DNA of 64,000 bases from Pseudobowmanella zhangzhouensis (GCF_042662685.1 NZ_JBHSYO010000007.1:434001-498000); one strand, 5' to 3'. Counted from the first letter of the stretch, positions 35,030 through 44,433 are shown. Notes: generated by a model not told the origin, from the letters alone. Program-made: numbers and translations.

Positions 35030-35737
35030 ATGTTAGGAAAATCAATAACAAAATGTTCGATGCTGGCTGCAATACTGGTAAGTATGAATGTTCAGGCAAG
35101 CTTGGTCACACTCACATTTGATAATGGTGATTCACTGGGTGACTGGAGTCAGGATCGAACGGCACCTGCTGGATTTACCATCGTTGATAATGAATTGGTG
35201 ATGTCTATTGACGGCTCTCAAGCGACGGATGGCGGTTTTAACGACACGCACGGTATGAAATTGTCAGTAGATGGGGCTAACTATGTAGCAATCGACATGT
35301 TTGTCAGTGCTGACTGGACTAATTCTGAGCGATATGCGGGTTTTTGGGGAGTTGGACGCGATATTTCGGACAGCATTTCTTCATATCCTATTCTTGAATT
35401 TCAAGGAGCTGGAGTGAATTTCCCATCAGCGGGTATCGCGATTTGGGACAATATGTGGGCCGAAATTTCAGATTTATTTACTCTTGATGCCTTTAATAGA
35501 TTTGCGTTGCGAGCTAATGGTATGGGTGTCGATTATTTCCTGAACGGCACTAAAATATACAGCGAAACGTCTTCGATGACAGTTGGGTTTTCCGACATTA
35601 TTCTCAACGCTAAAAATGACGGAAATTCATTTGAGGTTCGTTACGATAATTTAACTTACGGAAAAGTACCTGAGCCTGCGGCATGGGCGTTAATGCTTAC
35701 GGGCTTGGCTTGGCTTGGATTGCGCAAAAAAAGATAA
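35030..35737 (+). CDS. PEP-CTERM sorting-signal protein
   Basis: A 235-residue exported protein. The ATG at 35030 has GGAG six bases upstream and starts a signal peptide (MLGKSITKCSMLAAILVSMNVQA). The body is beta-rich with a concanavalin/laminin-G-like look (LTFDNGDSLGDWSQ ... FEVRYDNLTYG). The C-terminus is a textbook PEP-CTERM tail: VPEPAAWALML, a hydrophobic helix, then RKKR. Such tails are cut by an exosortase at the inner membrane and go with exopolysaccharide production; no exosortase is in the window. Base composition is lower in GC than the neighbouring genes. Confidence 0.9.
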   Translation: MLGKSITKCSMLAAILVSMNVQASLVTLTFDNGDSLGDWSQDRTAPAGFTIVDNELVMSIDGSQATDGGFNDTHGMKLSVDGANYVAIDMFVSADWTNSERYAGFWGVGRDISDSISSYPILEFQGAGVNFPSAGIAIWDNMWAEISDLFTLDAFNRFALRANGMGVDYFLNGTKIYSETSSMTVGFSDIILNAKNDGNSFEVRYDNLTYGKVPEPAAWALMLTGLAWLGLRKKR

Positions 35738-35738
35738 T

Positions 35739-35768
35739 AAAAAAACCGGCCACTGGCCGGTTTTTTTA
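35739..35768. terminator. Bidirectional terminator
   Basis: AACCGGCC/GGCCGGTT stem (35744-35762) with an ACT loop, A-rich before and T7 after. It closes the PEP-CTERM gene; the GFA gene's TAA stop (35766-35768) is in the tract. Confidence 0.88.
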
Positions 35769-36185
35769 TCCTCGTGGAGGCATTTCTTCGTTATGCGGTA
35801 GCTGCTCGGTACCACTATACCAGCAGGCTTTCGAACCCCAGAATATATTCTGGCTGGGGGTAATTTGCGGATCGCCGTCCAATCCACCGGCAGGAATAAT
35901 GACCACTTTATGGCTTTTGCTCAGCCATGGCAGGTTGCAACCACACTTTTTACAAAAGCAGGTGGCAAAATATTTGGTCGTGGCCGGTTCATAACGGCCA
36001 ACGAATTCTTCTCCCTGTGTCCAGCGAAACTGTTCGGGTTTGACGAACAGATTACTGGCGTGGGCGCTGCCGGTGACTTTGCGACAGCGGGAGCAATGGC
36101 AGTATTGAAACATACCCATATGCCCGCTGATTTGATATTGCACTTCACCACATAAACAGCTACCTGATACCTGATATTCACTCAT
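35766..36185 (-). CDS. GFA/CENP-V family zinc-binding protein
   Basis: A 139-residue protein of the glutathione-dependent formaldehyde-activating (GFA) family. Two zinc sites are visible: SCLCGEVQY plus CHCSRCRKVTGSAHA, and CFCKKCGCNLPW. Most members are of unknown substrate; the Gfa-type glutathione chemistry should not be assumed. Its start overlaps the chemoreceptor stop by four bases, so the two are coupled. Confidence 0.88.
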   Translation of the reverse strand: MSEYQVSGSCLCGEVQYQISGHMGMFQYCHCSRCRKVTGSAHASNLFVKPEQFRWTQGEEFVGRYEPATTKYFATCFCKKCGCNLPWLSKSHKVVIIPAGGLDGDPQITPSQNIFWGSKACWYSGTEQLPHNEEMPPRG

Positions 36186-38305
36186 GATTTTAATCTGCCT
36201 AGTTGTCCGTTCATTAACTCTACCACCCGGCTTATTCGCTGCGACAGATTTTCCAAATCATCACCTAATTCAGACAAATGCTTACTACCATCACCGATGG
36301 CAACCACCCGCCGGTTGATTTCTTCACTGACGGTACTTTGTTGTTCAGCCGCCGTGGCCACCTGTAAAGCGTAATCACTGATTTGCGCAATACTGCTTTG
36401 CACCTCGGTAAGATGAGTAAAGCTGCTGCGGGTTTTGTCCACGGTACCGGATACAGATTGCTGAATCGTACTGAGGGTTTTAACCGCAGTATCCACGTCT
36501 TTATGCAATGACTCGATTAGACTGCCAATTTCGCCAGTGGATGATTGGGTGCGGGCGGCCAGATTCCTTACTTCATCGGCCACCACGGCAAATCCCCGGC
36601 CTTGTTCGCCTGCACGTGCAGCCTCAATCGCGGCGTTTAACGCCAGTAAATTGGTTTGTTCGGCAATCCCCTGGATGGTGACGATAATCCCGGTGATATC
36701 ATTACTGCGCGAGGCCACCTGAGAAATCTGATCGGAGGTTTTTTCCATCTGCGCCGACAAGCTGTCTACTTCCTGCATATTCTGGCGGAATGTGTCGCTA
36801 GCCACGTTAAGCAATCGGGCACTGTCTTGCGAGTGTGTCGCTGTGCCAGTAGCCAGTTGCGCTACCTCGCTGGCAGTGGCTGACATTTGGGTGATGGCGG
36901 CGACTACATTGGTCAGATTGCTCTCCTGTTTGTCGGTTTCAGCGCGCATGTGTCGGGCGCGCTGGTCCAGACTACGCACGTCCTCTCCCAGTTCACGGGA
37001 AACGTCTTTCAGTGCCGTTATCATGTCTCGTAGTTTGGCGATAAACTGATTTAAGCCCTCGGCCAGGTAAATCAGTTCCCGGTGGCTGTTAACCACGATG
37101 GTCTGGGTTAAATCCCCTTCATTAGAGGCCAGATTGTTGACCGAGTCGGAAACCTGACGGATTGGGGTGCTCAAGCTATTCGCCAGTAATATTGCTAATA
37201 CCACGGCAATCGCCAGCAGCACCAGTGTGACCAGCATAATAAAGCGCTGACTGCTGGTATTAATCTTTTGATTCTCTTCACGCATTTGTGCAATAGCGGC
37301 TAACGCCAGTTCTCGGGGCACACTGACAACGAGTTTCCAAGTCACGCCAGTAGGCGCGATGTCCAACGGCATCACCGCATGCCAGGTGTCGCCCTCGGTC
37401 GATGTACTGTTGGTTTGGCTGAGTAGCGGTGTTAATTTTGTTGCGACCTGATCAACACGCTTGCCCAGACCGTCCGGAAACTCAGTAGAGGCCACCAGTA
37501 ACTTGTGCTGACTAATCAGGGTCAACTGCGATTTACCGTTGAAAAAACTTTGCGATTGCTCTGTCAACCAACGCTGAATAATTGGCAGGTTAATGTCTGC
37601 ACCCACCAGACCAATAAATTTACCTTTTTGCAGAATGGGCGCCGCCAAGGTGGTCATCAACTCTTCCTTGCCGGGCTCAATCTCGTACAAATATGGATCC
37701 ATCACACAAGGTTTGGCCGACTCCATACTGCACAGATACCACTCTGCCTCTCGCAGACCATTTTCATCCCGCTCACTGGCGTATTTTTCTTCTGGGTCTT
37801 CACTTGGGTAAAACACAAGCTCACCACCTTCACGAACCCAATACACCTCAAGGGTACCGCTGTTAGAACTGTGCTCGAGATTGCCCTGATTGTTGGCATC
37901 CTGTTTGTCATAGGTGTTGGGTTCGAACTGCGCATATAAAGAGCTGAGTTGCGGATTGGCGGCTAACATCGAGCGGGTAAGATCCCGCACCTGCATGCGC
38001 TCCAATGGTGTGGCTGGTTGTGCTGAATCACCCAGAGTCTGCGCCCATGACAGTGGCACAGCAAAAGAAGTATTGATCAGGTTGAGGACCTGATCGGCGG
38101 CAGCTTGCCCGGTGAGTTGCATACGACGCACCACGGCGTCACGTAACTGACTCTCTGCCGCATTTAGCAATGCGTCAGACGAGCGATTCAGATCGCGAAT
38201 ACTCAGGGCTGACAGGGTTAATACACTGATCAGTACTACACCTAAAACCAGCACCAGCAATTTGGTTTTGATTTTGAGCTGACGATAAAACTGCAGGCTA
38301 TCCAT
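36182..38305 (-). CDS. Methyl-accepting chemotaxis protein with dCache sensor
   Basis: A 707-residue chemoreceptor: TM1 (about 15-35), a large periplasmic double-Cache domain (about 36-330; contains the EVYWVREGGELVFYPSEDPEE and IGLVGADINLP segments typical of dCache_1), TM2 (about 338-362), HAMP, and a cytoplasmic signalling rod with the hairpin tip EQTNLLALNAAIEAARAGEQ. It probably senses a small metabolite such as an amino acid, unproven. No sigma-28 promoter could be read at a usable position. Confidence 0.95.
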   Translation of the reverse strand: MDSLQFYRQLKIKTKLLVLVLGVVLISVLTLSALSIRDLNRSSDALLNAAESQLRDAVVRRMQLTGQAAADQVLNLINTSFAVPLSWAQTLGDSAQPATPLERMQVRDLTRSMLAANPQLSSLYAQFEPNTYDKQDANNQGNLEHSSNSGTLEVYWVREGGELVFYPSEDPEEKYASERDENGLREAEWYLCSMESAKPCVMDPYLYEIEPGKEELMTTLAAPILQKGKFIGLVGADINLPIIQRWLTEQSQSFFNGKSQLTLISQHKLLVASTEFPDGLGKRVDQVATKLTPLLSQTNSTSTEGDTWHAVMPLDIAPTGVTWKLVVSVPRELALAAIAQMREENQKINTSSQRFIMLVTLVLLAIAVVLAILLANSLSTPIRQVSDSVNNLASNEGDLTQTIVVNSHRELIYLAEGLNQFIAKLRDMITALKDVSRELGEDVRSLDQRARHMRAETDKQESNLTNVVAAITQMSATASEVAQLATGTATHSQDSARLLNVASDTFRQNMQEVDSLSAQMEKTSDQISQVASRSNDITGIIVTIQGIAEQTNLLALNAAIEAARAGEQGRGFAVVADEVRNLAARTQSSTGEIGSLIESLHKDVDTAVKTLSTIQQSVSGTVDKTRSSFTHLTEVQSSIAQISDYALQVATAAEQQSTVSEEINRRVVAIGDGSKHLSELGDDLENLSQRISRVVELMNGQLGRLKS

Positions 38306-38422
38306 ATGAGGCCTCTGAACTTTATTGGTTATCGTTTTCTATGCCTGCCAGAGGCACATATTCAATAGTAGACACAAAATTCAAAAGTCACTTTTTTTTG
38401 TAAAAAAATCAGCAGTTTGGCG

Positions 38423-40603
38423 TTAGCTAAAATCCTGTGGATCTACGTCCACGGACCAGCGTACGCGGTTAGCCAGCGACAGGGATTCGATGGAAGGCAG
38501 AGCAGTAAATAGTTGCTTTTGTAATACGGCACGTTGGGGAGATTGCACCAGCAGTTGCATACGGAAGCGACCCTGGCGTTTTTCCAGCGGAGCTGGAATC
38601 GGACCGAGCAGTTCAACCTGCGAACTGGCAAAGCAATCCCGTGCCTGACGCAAAAATTCATAGGCTTGTTCCTGATCGTGGGCTTCACAGCGTAATAACG
38701 CCTGACAACTAAATGGCGGTAATCCGGCAGCCTTACGCTCATCCAGCGTGAGACGGGCAAAATGCCCATATCCATTCAACAGTAAATCTTGCAGCAGCGG
38801 ATGGCCTGGCTGGTGGGTTTGTAACCACATTTCGCCCGGGTGCTCTGCGCGTCCAGCTCTGCCCGCCACCTGAGTGATCAATTGTGAGAGATTTTCCGCC
38901 GCGCGGAAATCTGCGCTAAATAGTGCGCCATCCACGTCGACGATCACCACAAGTGTCACCCTGGGGAAATGATGGCCTTTGGCGAGGATTTGTGTGCCCA
39001 CCAGGATCTGGCATTTGCCGCTGTTGATGTCCTCCAGCGTCTGATGCAGGCGCACTTTGCTGCGCATATTGTCTGAGTCGATGCGCATCACCGTATATTC
39101 CGGGAACAGTTCGCTCAAGCCCTGCTCCAATTGCTCAGTACCGACGCCTTGGGTGATCATGTTATGGGCGTGGCAACTGCCACAACTGTGCGGAACAAAT
39201 TGCTGGTCACCGCAATGATGGCAATGCAATCGATTAGAAAAGCGGTGCAGGGTATAGGGTCGGTCGCAACGTTGGCACGATTCAACTGCCCCGCAATGAT
39301 GACATTGCAGCGAGGGCGCATAGCCACGACGGTTTAGAAATACCATGACCTGATTGCCCTGCGTAAGGTGAGCACGCATTCGCTCCACCATGCCACTGGC
39401 GATACCAAACAAGATTGGCTGGTCGCGAATATCGAGCAAATGCTGGCTCGCTACATTGGCGTTGCCGGCACGTGCCTGTAATACCAGATGCCGGTATTTG
39501 CCAGAAATAGCGTTGTGCAGGGTCTCCAGTGATGGGGTGGCACTGCCTAATAAAACCGGAATGTTCAGCTGACGCGCGCGAATGGCGGCCAAATCCCGTG
39601 CATGATAACGAAAGCCTTCCTGCTGCTTGAATGAGTTGTCATGTTCTTCGTCCACGACGATCATGCCAAGCCGTTTAAACGGGGTAAAAATAGCCGAACG
39701 GGTGCCAATGACGATGCCGACTTCGCCCTCGTTGCTGCGTCGCCAAACCGACAACCGTTCTTTATCTGTCATACCCGAATGCAGCATTTCTACCGGTACG
39801 TTAAAGCGATTGGCAAAACGCGCCACGGTTTGTGGGGTGAGGCCAATCTCGGGTACCAGAATTAGCACTTGTTGCCCCGCTGTCAGCAGGGGTTCAATGC
39901 TTTGTAAATACACTTCGGTTTTACCGCTGCCGGTAATGCCTTCCAGCAGGGCTATGCCAAACTGGTTATGCATGGCGACAAGCGCGGTGATTGCTAATGA
40001 TTGCTCCAGATTCGGCGTCGGTTTGTCTGCGACTGACAGGCCCTGCCACCAATGCTGTTGTGACTCGGGATAGGCTTCAAATTGCTCAATAAATTGATGC
40101 TTGAGTAAGCCATCTATGCAACTTTGACTGAACGATTGACGCACCTCGCTGGCCGGGCGTTGACCTGTGGCCAGCCATTCCAGCAGCACCTTTTGGCGTG
40201 GCGCGCGTTTCAATTTTTGCCAGTCGAAGTCGGTCAGGTCCACGCAATGGCGCAGGTACTCTAACGGCGGGGCTTCGGCGGACTCACCATCGCGTAAACG
40301 TACCGGTAAAGCGCTGTGCAACACTTCACCAATGGGATGTTGATAATACTGACTGGCCCAACGCAGCAAAGTGAATAAATCGGTATCGAATACACTGTGT
40401 GTATCTATTACAGCATCGATGGGTTTTAGCCTGGCTTCATCCACATCGCTGTGTGACTTGGTTGCAAGTACGATGCCGACAACTTTGCGCCGCCCGAATG
40501 TCACCCATACCCGTGCGCCCTCCACAACGGATTGCTCCACTATGTAATCAAAACTACGACGCATAGGGACGGGAACGGCAATTTCGGCAATCAGGTGGGA
40601 CAT
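38423..40603 (-). CDS. priA: Primosomal protein N' (replication restart helicase PriA)
   Basis: A 726-residue superfamily 2 3'-5' DNA helicase that reloads the replisome at stalled forks. N-terminal DNA-binding domain (VPVPMRRSFDYIV), Walker A GITGSGKTEVYLQ, DEAH-type box VVDEEHDNSFKQQ, the paired zinc-binding Cys clusters (CHHCGAVESCQRC, CHHCGDQQ, CGSCHAHN) and the C-terminal helicase block LITQVAGRAGRAEHPG are all present. It is divergent from rpmE, as in many gammaproteobacteria. Confidence 0.98.
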   Translation of the reverse strand: MSHLIAEIAVPVPMRRSFDYIVEQSVVEGARVWVTFGRRKVVGIVLATKSHSDVDEARLKPIDAVIDTHSVFDTDLFTLLRWASQYYQHPIGEVLHSALPVRLRDGESAEAPPLEYLRHCVDLTDFDWQKLKRAPRQKVLLEWLATGQRPASEVRQSFSQSCIDGLLKHQFIEQFEAYPESQQHWWQGLSVADKPTPNLEQSLAITALVAMHNQFGIALLEGITGSGKTEVYLQSIEPLLTAGQQVLILVPEIGLTPQTVARFANRFNVPVEMLHSGMTDKERLSVWRRSNEGEVGIVIGTRSAIFTPFKRLGMIVVDEEHDNSFKQQEGFRYHARDLAAIRARQLNIPVLLGSATPSLETLHNAISGKYRHLVLQARAGNANVASQHLLDIRDQPILFGIASGMVERMRAHLTQGNQVMVFLNRRGYAPSLQCHHCGAVESCQRCDRPYTLHRFSNRLHCHHCGDQQFVPHSCGSCHAHNMITQGVGTEQLEQGLSELFPEYTVMRIDSDNMRSKVRLHQTLEDINSGKCQILVGTQILAKGHHFPRVTLVVIVDVDGALFSADFRAAENLSQLITQVAGRAGRAEHPGEMWLQTHQPGHPLLQDLLLNGYGHFARLTLDERKAAGLPPFSCQALLRCEAHDQEQAYEFLRQARDCFASSQVELLGPIPAPLEKRQGRFRMQLLVQSPQRAVLQKQLFTALPSIESLSLANRVRWSVDVDPQDFS

Positions 40604-40632
40604 AATTCTTAACTAGCGACGCGAATAGGCGC

Positions 40633-40661
40633 ACTATAAAGCAATGTGCCGGACACGTCAT
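40633..40661 (-). promoter_or_regulatory. Promoter of priA
   Basis: Minus-strand ATGACG (40656-40661), 17 bases, TATAGT (40633-40638), followed by a GCGCC discriminator, about 30 bases before the priA start. Confidence 0.55.
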
Positions 40662-40688
40662 GGGGCGTTTCGAGCTGGCAAAGATTGC

Positions 40689-40717
40689 TTGATTTACACA
40701 CAGTATTTCCTTATGAT
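40689..40717 (+). promoter_or_regulatory. Promoter of rpmE
   Basis: TTGATT (40689-40694), 17 bases, TATGAT (40712-40717), followed by TCGCGCCC. Predicted start near 40724 leaves a leader of about 100 bases. Confidence 0.68.
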
Positions 40718-40723
40718 TCGCGC

Positions 40724-40824
40724 CCTGAATTTTTGACGTCGGCTTCGGCCGGTTGTGTATTAATAACGTATGGTGCTTGTCTTCGGGATAAGTGGCGATA
40801 CGGGCCAAATGATGAGGCTTCCCC
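40724..40824 (+). promoter_or_regulatory. Structured rpmE leader, candidate L31 autoregulatory RNA
   Basis: The 100-base leader folds by eye into at least two stem-loops: GTCGGC/GCCGGT with a TTCG loop (about 40739-40754) and CTTGTC/GATAAG around TTCGG (about 40777-40793). L31 mRNA leaders are known in several bacterial groups including gammaproteobacteria; the match here is inferred from structure and position only. Confidence 0.5.
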
Positions 40825-41037
40825 ATGAAAAAAGATATCCACCCAGCATATAACGAAATCACTGCTGCTTGTTCTTGTGGTAACACCATGAAAATCCGCT
40901 CTACTCTGAGCAAAGACCTGAACCTGGACGTATGTTCAGCATGTCACCCTTTCTACACTGGTAAGCAGCGTAACGTTGACACCGGTGGCCGTGTTGATCG
41001 CTTCAACAAGCGTTTCGGTGTACTGGGCAAGAAATAA
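40825..41037 (+). CDS. rpmE: 50S ribosomal protein L31, zinc-binding type
   Basis: A 70-residue ribosomal protein at the subunit interface. The zinc ligands Cys16, Cys18, Cys37 and Cys40 (CSCG; VCSACHPFYTGKQ) mark the C+ form, which can serve as a zinc store and be replaced by a C- paralogue under zinc starvation. The C-terminal VDRFNKRFG is typical. Confidence 0.98.
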   Translation: MKKDIHPAYNEITAACSCGNTMKIRSTLSKDLNLDVCSACHPFYTGKQRNVDTGGRVDRFNKRFGVLGKK

Positions 41038-41054
41038 GCCCGGAACTGATATCG

Positions 41055-41082
41055 AAAAAGGCGCCCTTGGCGCCTTTTTTTA
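41055..41082. terminator. Bidirectional terminator between rpmE and patatin gene
   Basis: GGCGCC/GGCGCC stem (41060-41074) with a CTT loop, A5 before, T7 after. The patatin gene's TAA stop (41080-41082) is in the tract. Confidence 0.88.
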
Positions 41083-41955
41083 TGCCTGCAGGCTACTGCC
41101 CTGCCGATAGGGATAAATATTGTGCAGTTTGAGCGGTACATATTGTTTAGCGGTTTGATAGCCCACTTCAAATAGCTGATTTTTGGCGTCTTTTGTCAGA
41201 TTAAAATCGACCGCGGATACTTCGCCGGTGTTGATTACTACCGTATTGTGCCAGTACTGAGCGTTGACATATTCGCGGGATATCGCGGTCATAAACGTGC
41301 GGATTAACAGTTCAACGTAATGTTTAAGCGGAACCAATGAATGAATCTTATTTGGTTTGCGGCCATCCTGATTGCTTTTAAGTCGAAAACAAACACCAGG
41401 CGTGCCATCGCCATTCCAATCATCGAATAACGCATCTTCGGCCAGAATCGCCCCATCGGTCAGGGGACTGTCCTGATATTTTTTAAAACTGAATATCAGC
41501 GGAATCGACATGGAATAACGCACTGCTTTAGAAATCTTGAGGTCGGGGCAACGCTCGCGGTTAAAAATAACCGGAGCCCCGCTGTTCAGATCGGTAGCAA
41601 GAATATTCAGGCGCATGGGAATATCGGCGAAAGTTCGGCCTTGCAGTTGCTCATCCATCCATTCTTCGAAGAAATCACCAGAGGCCAGCCCGCCCTCAAA
41701 CAACAAACGCAAAATTGAAAACTCGCGGAACTGGCGAAAGTCGGTGTTTAGTGCCAATCGCTTGATGTCCTCCAACGACATTCCGGCAGAATACAATGAC
41801 GACACAATGGAGCCGCCGGACACGCCAACCAACGAGTCGAAGCGATAATTCAGCTCCAGTAAGGCCTGCAAAATACCTATGTGCGCTGACAGACGGGTAC
41901 CGCCGCCAGAGAAGATAGGCACGATTTTTTGTTGCTGCGCTGCTGTGTCCGTCAC
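41080..41955 (-). CDS. Patatin-like phospholipase
   Basis: A 291-residue serine acyl hydrolase. The oxyanion loop SGGGTR (about residue 17), the nucleophile GVSGG (GxSxG, about 44) and the dyad aspartate in DGAILAED (about 175) are all present, so it should be active on lipids. No signal peptide, so it may be cytoplasmic or exported by another route. It stands alone between rpmE and the malic enzyme gene. Confidence 0.9.
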   Translation of the reverse strand: MTDTAAQQQKIVPIFSGGGTRLSAHIGILQALLELNYRFDSLVGVSGGSIVSSLYSAGMSLEDIKRLALNTDFRQFREFSILRLLFEGGLASGDFFEEWMDEQLQGRTFADIPMRLNILATDLNSGAPVIFNRERCPDLKISKAVRYSMSIPLIFSFKKYQDSPLTDGAILAEDALFDDWNGDGTPGVCFRLKSNQDGRKPNKIHSLVPLKHYVELLIRTFMTAISREYVNAQYWHNTVVINTGEVSAVDFNLTKDAKNQLFEVGYQTAKQYVPLKLHNIYPYRQGSSLQA

Positions 41956-42166
41956 CGCTACTTTCCTTTATAAGACCACAGCTTAAGTATGCAGAGGCTC
42001 ACCAATTTCGCGAATTTAGTTGGCAGACTTTGCCTGTTAATAGTCACTATTCGGTTTACTGATAGGCAAACACAGACTGCTCTGATAAGTTGGTTAAAAA
42101 GGCTGTGCTAGACTCGCGCGCCACACAAAAATAATCATAAAACCCTACAAACCGACCGAGGCAATC

Positions 42167-43411
42167 ATGTCTGATTTCAAACAAAAGGCATTGGATTATC
42201 ATGCCAAACCGACGCCAGGGAAAATCAGTGTCGAACTGACTAAACCGGCCGAAACTGTGAAAGATTTAGCACTAGCGTATTCGCCAGGTGTGGCGGAGCC
42301 GGTGCGCGAGATCGCCGCGAATCCGGATAATGCCTACAAATATACCGCCAAAGGTAATCTGGTTGCGGTGATTTCCAATGGTACGGCGATATTGGGCCTT
42401 GGCAATCTGGGCCCTTTGGCGTCCAAGCCAGTTATGGAGGGTAAGGCGCTGTTATTTAAACGCTTTGCCGGATTAGACGCGATCGATATCGAGGTGAGTC
42501 ATCGTACCCCGGAAGAGTTTATCAATACGGTGGCGAATATTGCTGATACGTTCGGCGGGATCAATCTGGAAGATATTAAAGCGCCGGAATGTTTTGAAAT
42601 CGAACAGGAATTGATTAAGCGCTGTAATGTGCCGGTATTTCATGATGATCAGCATGGTACCGCGATAGTAACGGCGGCCGGCATGCTCAACGCGCTGGAA
42701 ATTCAGGGTAAGGCGTTACACGACGTCACCATAGTTTGCATGGGGGCTGGCGCGGCGGCAGTGGCCTGTATGGAACTGCTGATTAAATGTGGCGCACAGC
42801 GCGAACGGATTTATATGCTGGATCGCCGCGGTGTGATCCATACCCGCCGTGATGATCTGACTGAACATAAAAAACTGTTCGCAAATAATACCGACAAGCG
42901 CACGCTGGAAGATGTGATGGACGGCGCCGACGTGTTTGTCGGGGTGTCGGGGCCGGATGTGTTACCACCTGAAACGCTCAAACTGATGGCTGCCAATCCG
43001 GTGGTATTTGCCTGCTCAAATCCGGATCCGGAAATCAAACCTGAGTTAGCCCACGGGGTGCGTGATGACCTGATTATGGCGACCGGCCGCTCAGATTATC
43101 CAAACCAGGTTAACAACGTGCTGTGTTTTCCATTTATCTTCCGCGGCGCGCTGGATGTGCGTGCGACCAAGATTAATGACGAGATGAAAGTAGCGGCGGT
43201 GGATGCGATTCGTAATATCGCCAAACAACCGGTGCCTGACGCGGTGTTGAAGGCCTGTGATTGCACCAGCCTGACGTTCGGTAAAGAGTACATTATTCCT
43301 AAACCTATGGATGCGCGCTTACGCACTGAAGTGTCACGCGCGGTGGCGCAGGCTGCCATCGACAGTGGTGTGGCAGGCATGGTTAAGTTACCCAAAGGAT
43401 ATATGCAGTAA
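42167..43411 (+). CDS. NAD(P)-dependent malic enzyme, short form
   Basis: A 414-residue malic enzyme that decarboxylates malate to pyruvate. It covers the malic N-domain (AYSPGVAEPVREI, FAGLDAIDIEV, FHDDQHGTAIV) and the NAD(P)-binding domain (MGAGAAAVACMELL), and lacks the C-terminal phosphotransacetylase-like domain of E. coli MaeB. Cofactor preference cannot be told. It overlaps the following reductase gene by one base. An extended -10 (TGCTAGACT, ending 42114) lies upstream. Confidence 0.95.
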   Translation: MSDFKQKALDYHAKPTPGKISVELTKPAETVKDLALAYSPGVAEPVREIAANPDNAYKYTAKGNLVAVISNGTAILGLGNLGPLASKPVMEGKALLFKRFAGLDAIDIEVSHRTPEEFINTVANIADTFGGINLEDIKAPECFEIEQELIKRCNVPVFHDDQHGTAIVTAAGMLNALEIQGKALHDVTIVCMGAGAAAVACMELLIKCGAQRERIYMLDRRGVIHTRRDDLTEHKKLFANNTDKRTLEDVMDGADVFVGVSGPDVLPPETLKLMAANPVVFACSNPDPEIKPELAHGVRDDLIMATGRSDYPNQVNNVLCFPFIFRGALDVRATKINDEMKVAAVDAIRNIAKQPVPDAVLKACDCTSLTFGKEYIIPKPMDARLRTEVSRAVAQAAIDSGVAGMVKLPKGYMQ

Positions 43412-44433
43412 TGGCGGAAAATCGAGGATTGGCGCTGCGCTTTATTGACGATGTCGACGCGCCATTTAGTCAGCGTCTGGCATTGGTCAGCAAGCCGTTA
43501 GCACAACTAAACAAAGGTGAGGTGAGGGTCAAGGTTCTTGCTTCGCCGGTCAACCCGTCCGATCTGGTCTATCTGCGTGGCCAATATGGCGTTCCGCCCG
43601 CGGATGCGGCGTTTGCCGGCTTCGAGGGATGCGGCGTGGTAGTGGCTGCCAACGCAGGCCTGTACGGTAAATGGCTGTTAGGCAAACGGGTTGCGATTGC
43701 CGCCACGCCCGGCGCTGATGGAGTTTGGGCTGAATATGTGACGACATTGGCCAGTTATTGCTTGCCGGTGCGCAAAGATATTGACGATGTGCAGGCCTCT
43801 ACCTTGATTGTGAATCCCTGTACTGTTGTATGCCTGTTAGCCCGAGCCAAGGAAATCGGTACTCAGGCGGTGGTAATCAATGCGGCGGCTAGTCAGGTGG
43901 GTAAAGGCCTGATCCGTTTGGCGAAAATGCAGGGGGTGAAAACCATCTGCACCGTGCGTAGTCAAGCGAATGTGGCAGTGTTGCGTGAACTGGGGGCGGA
44001 TGCGGTGTTACTCACTACGGATGATGATTACCCCGAACAATTGAAGGCGTTGGCCCATGAATGGCGCGCCAGAGTGTTACTGGATGCCGTAGCGGATATG
44101 GATACGCCATCAGTATTGCGTGCCATGCCGGCAGGCAGTACGGCGATTGTCTATGGACGTCTACAGGAAACCCGCGATCCGTTAGGGGGCCGTTTCAGTG
44201 TAGCCGATGTGATCTTTCGCCGGATCAAGATTGAAGGGTTTTGGTTGGCGGACTTTATGAAAAAGGCGTCGCCGCTCAAGGTGCTTAGCGTCAGCCGCCA
44301 GGTGCAGAAATTATTTGCTGAGGGCGTATTTCATACCGATATCCGTGGTGAATATGGCTTTGATGACTTTATGCCCGCACTGGAACACTACGCCGAGCAC
44401 AAAAGTGACGGTAAAGTGATTTTGCGTCCGTAA
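43411..44433 (+). CDS. MDR-family zinc-independent quinone/enoyl reductase
   Basis: A 340-residue medium-chain reductase. GroES-like N-domain with NPSDLVYLRGQYG and GFEGCGVVVA, and a nucleotide-binding domain with AAASQVGKGLIRLAKMQG. It lacks the structural zinc cysteines, so it is of the quinone oxidoreductase or trans-2-enoyl-CoA reductase (MECR-like) kind; NPSD and the overall layout fit the latter. Substrate not known. Translationally coupled to the malic enzyme. Confidence 0.82.
   Translation: MAENRGLALRFIDDVDAPFSQRLALVSKPLAQLNKGEVRVKVLASPVNPSDLVYLRGQYGVPPADAAFAGFEGCGVVVAANAGLYGKWLLGKRVAIAATPGADGVWAEYVTTLASYCLPVRKDIDDVQASTLIVNPCTVVCLLARAKEIGTQAVVINAAASQVGKGLIRLAKMQGVKTICTVRSQANVAVLRELGADAVLLTTDDDYPEQLKALAHEWRARVLLDAVADMDTPSVLRAMPAGSTAIVYGRLQETRDPLGGRFSVADVIFRRIKIEGFWLADFMKKASPLKVLSVSRQVQKLFAEGVFHTDIRGEYGFDDFMPALEHYAEHKSDGKVILRP

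Noticed and set aside
38280..38335. TAAAGTTC followed by a GATA element at the chemoreceptor start, resembling a sigma-28 promoter
   Set aside because: The -10 would fall on the first codons, so transcription would begin inside the gene.
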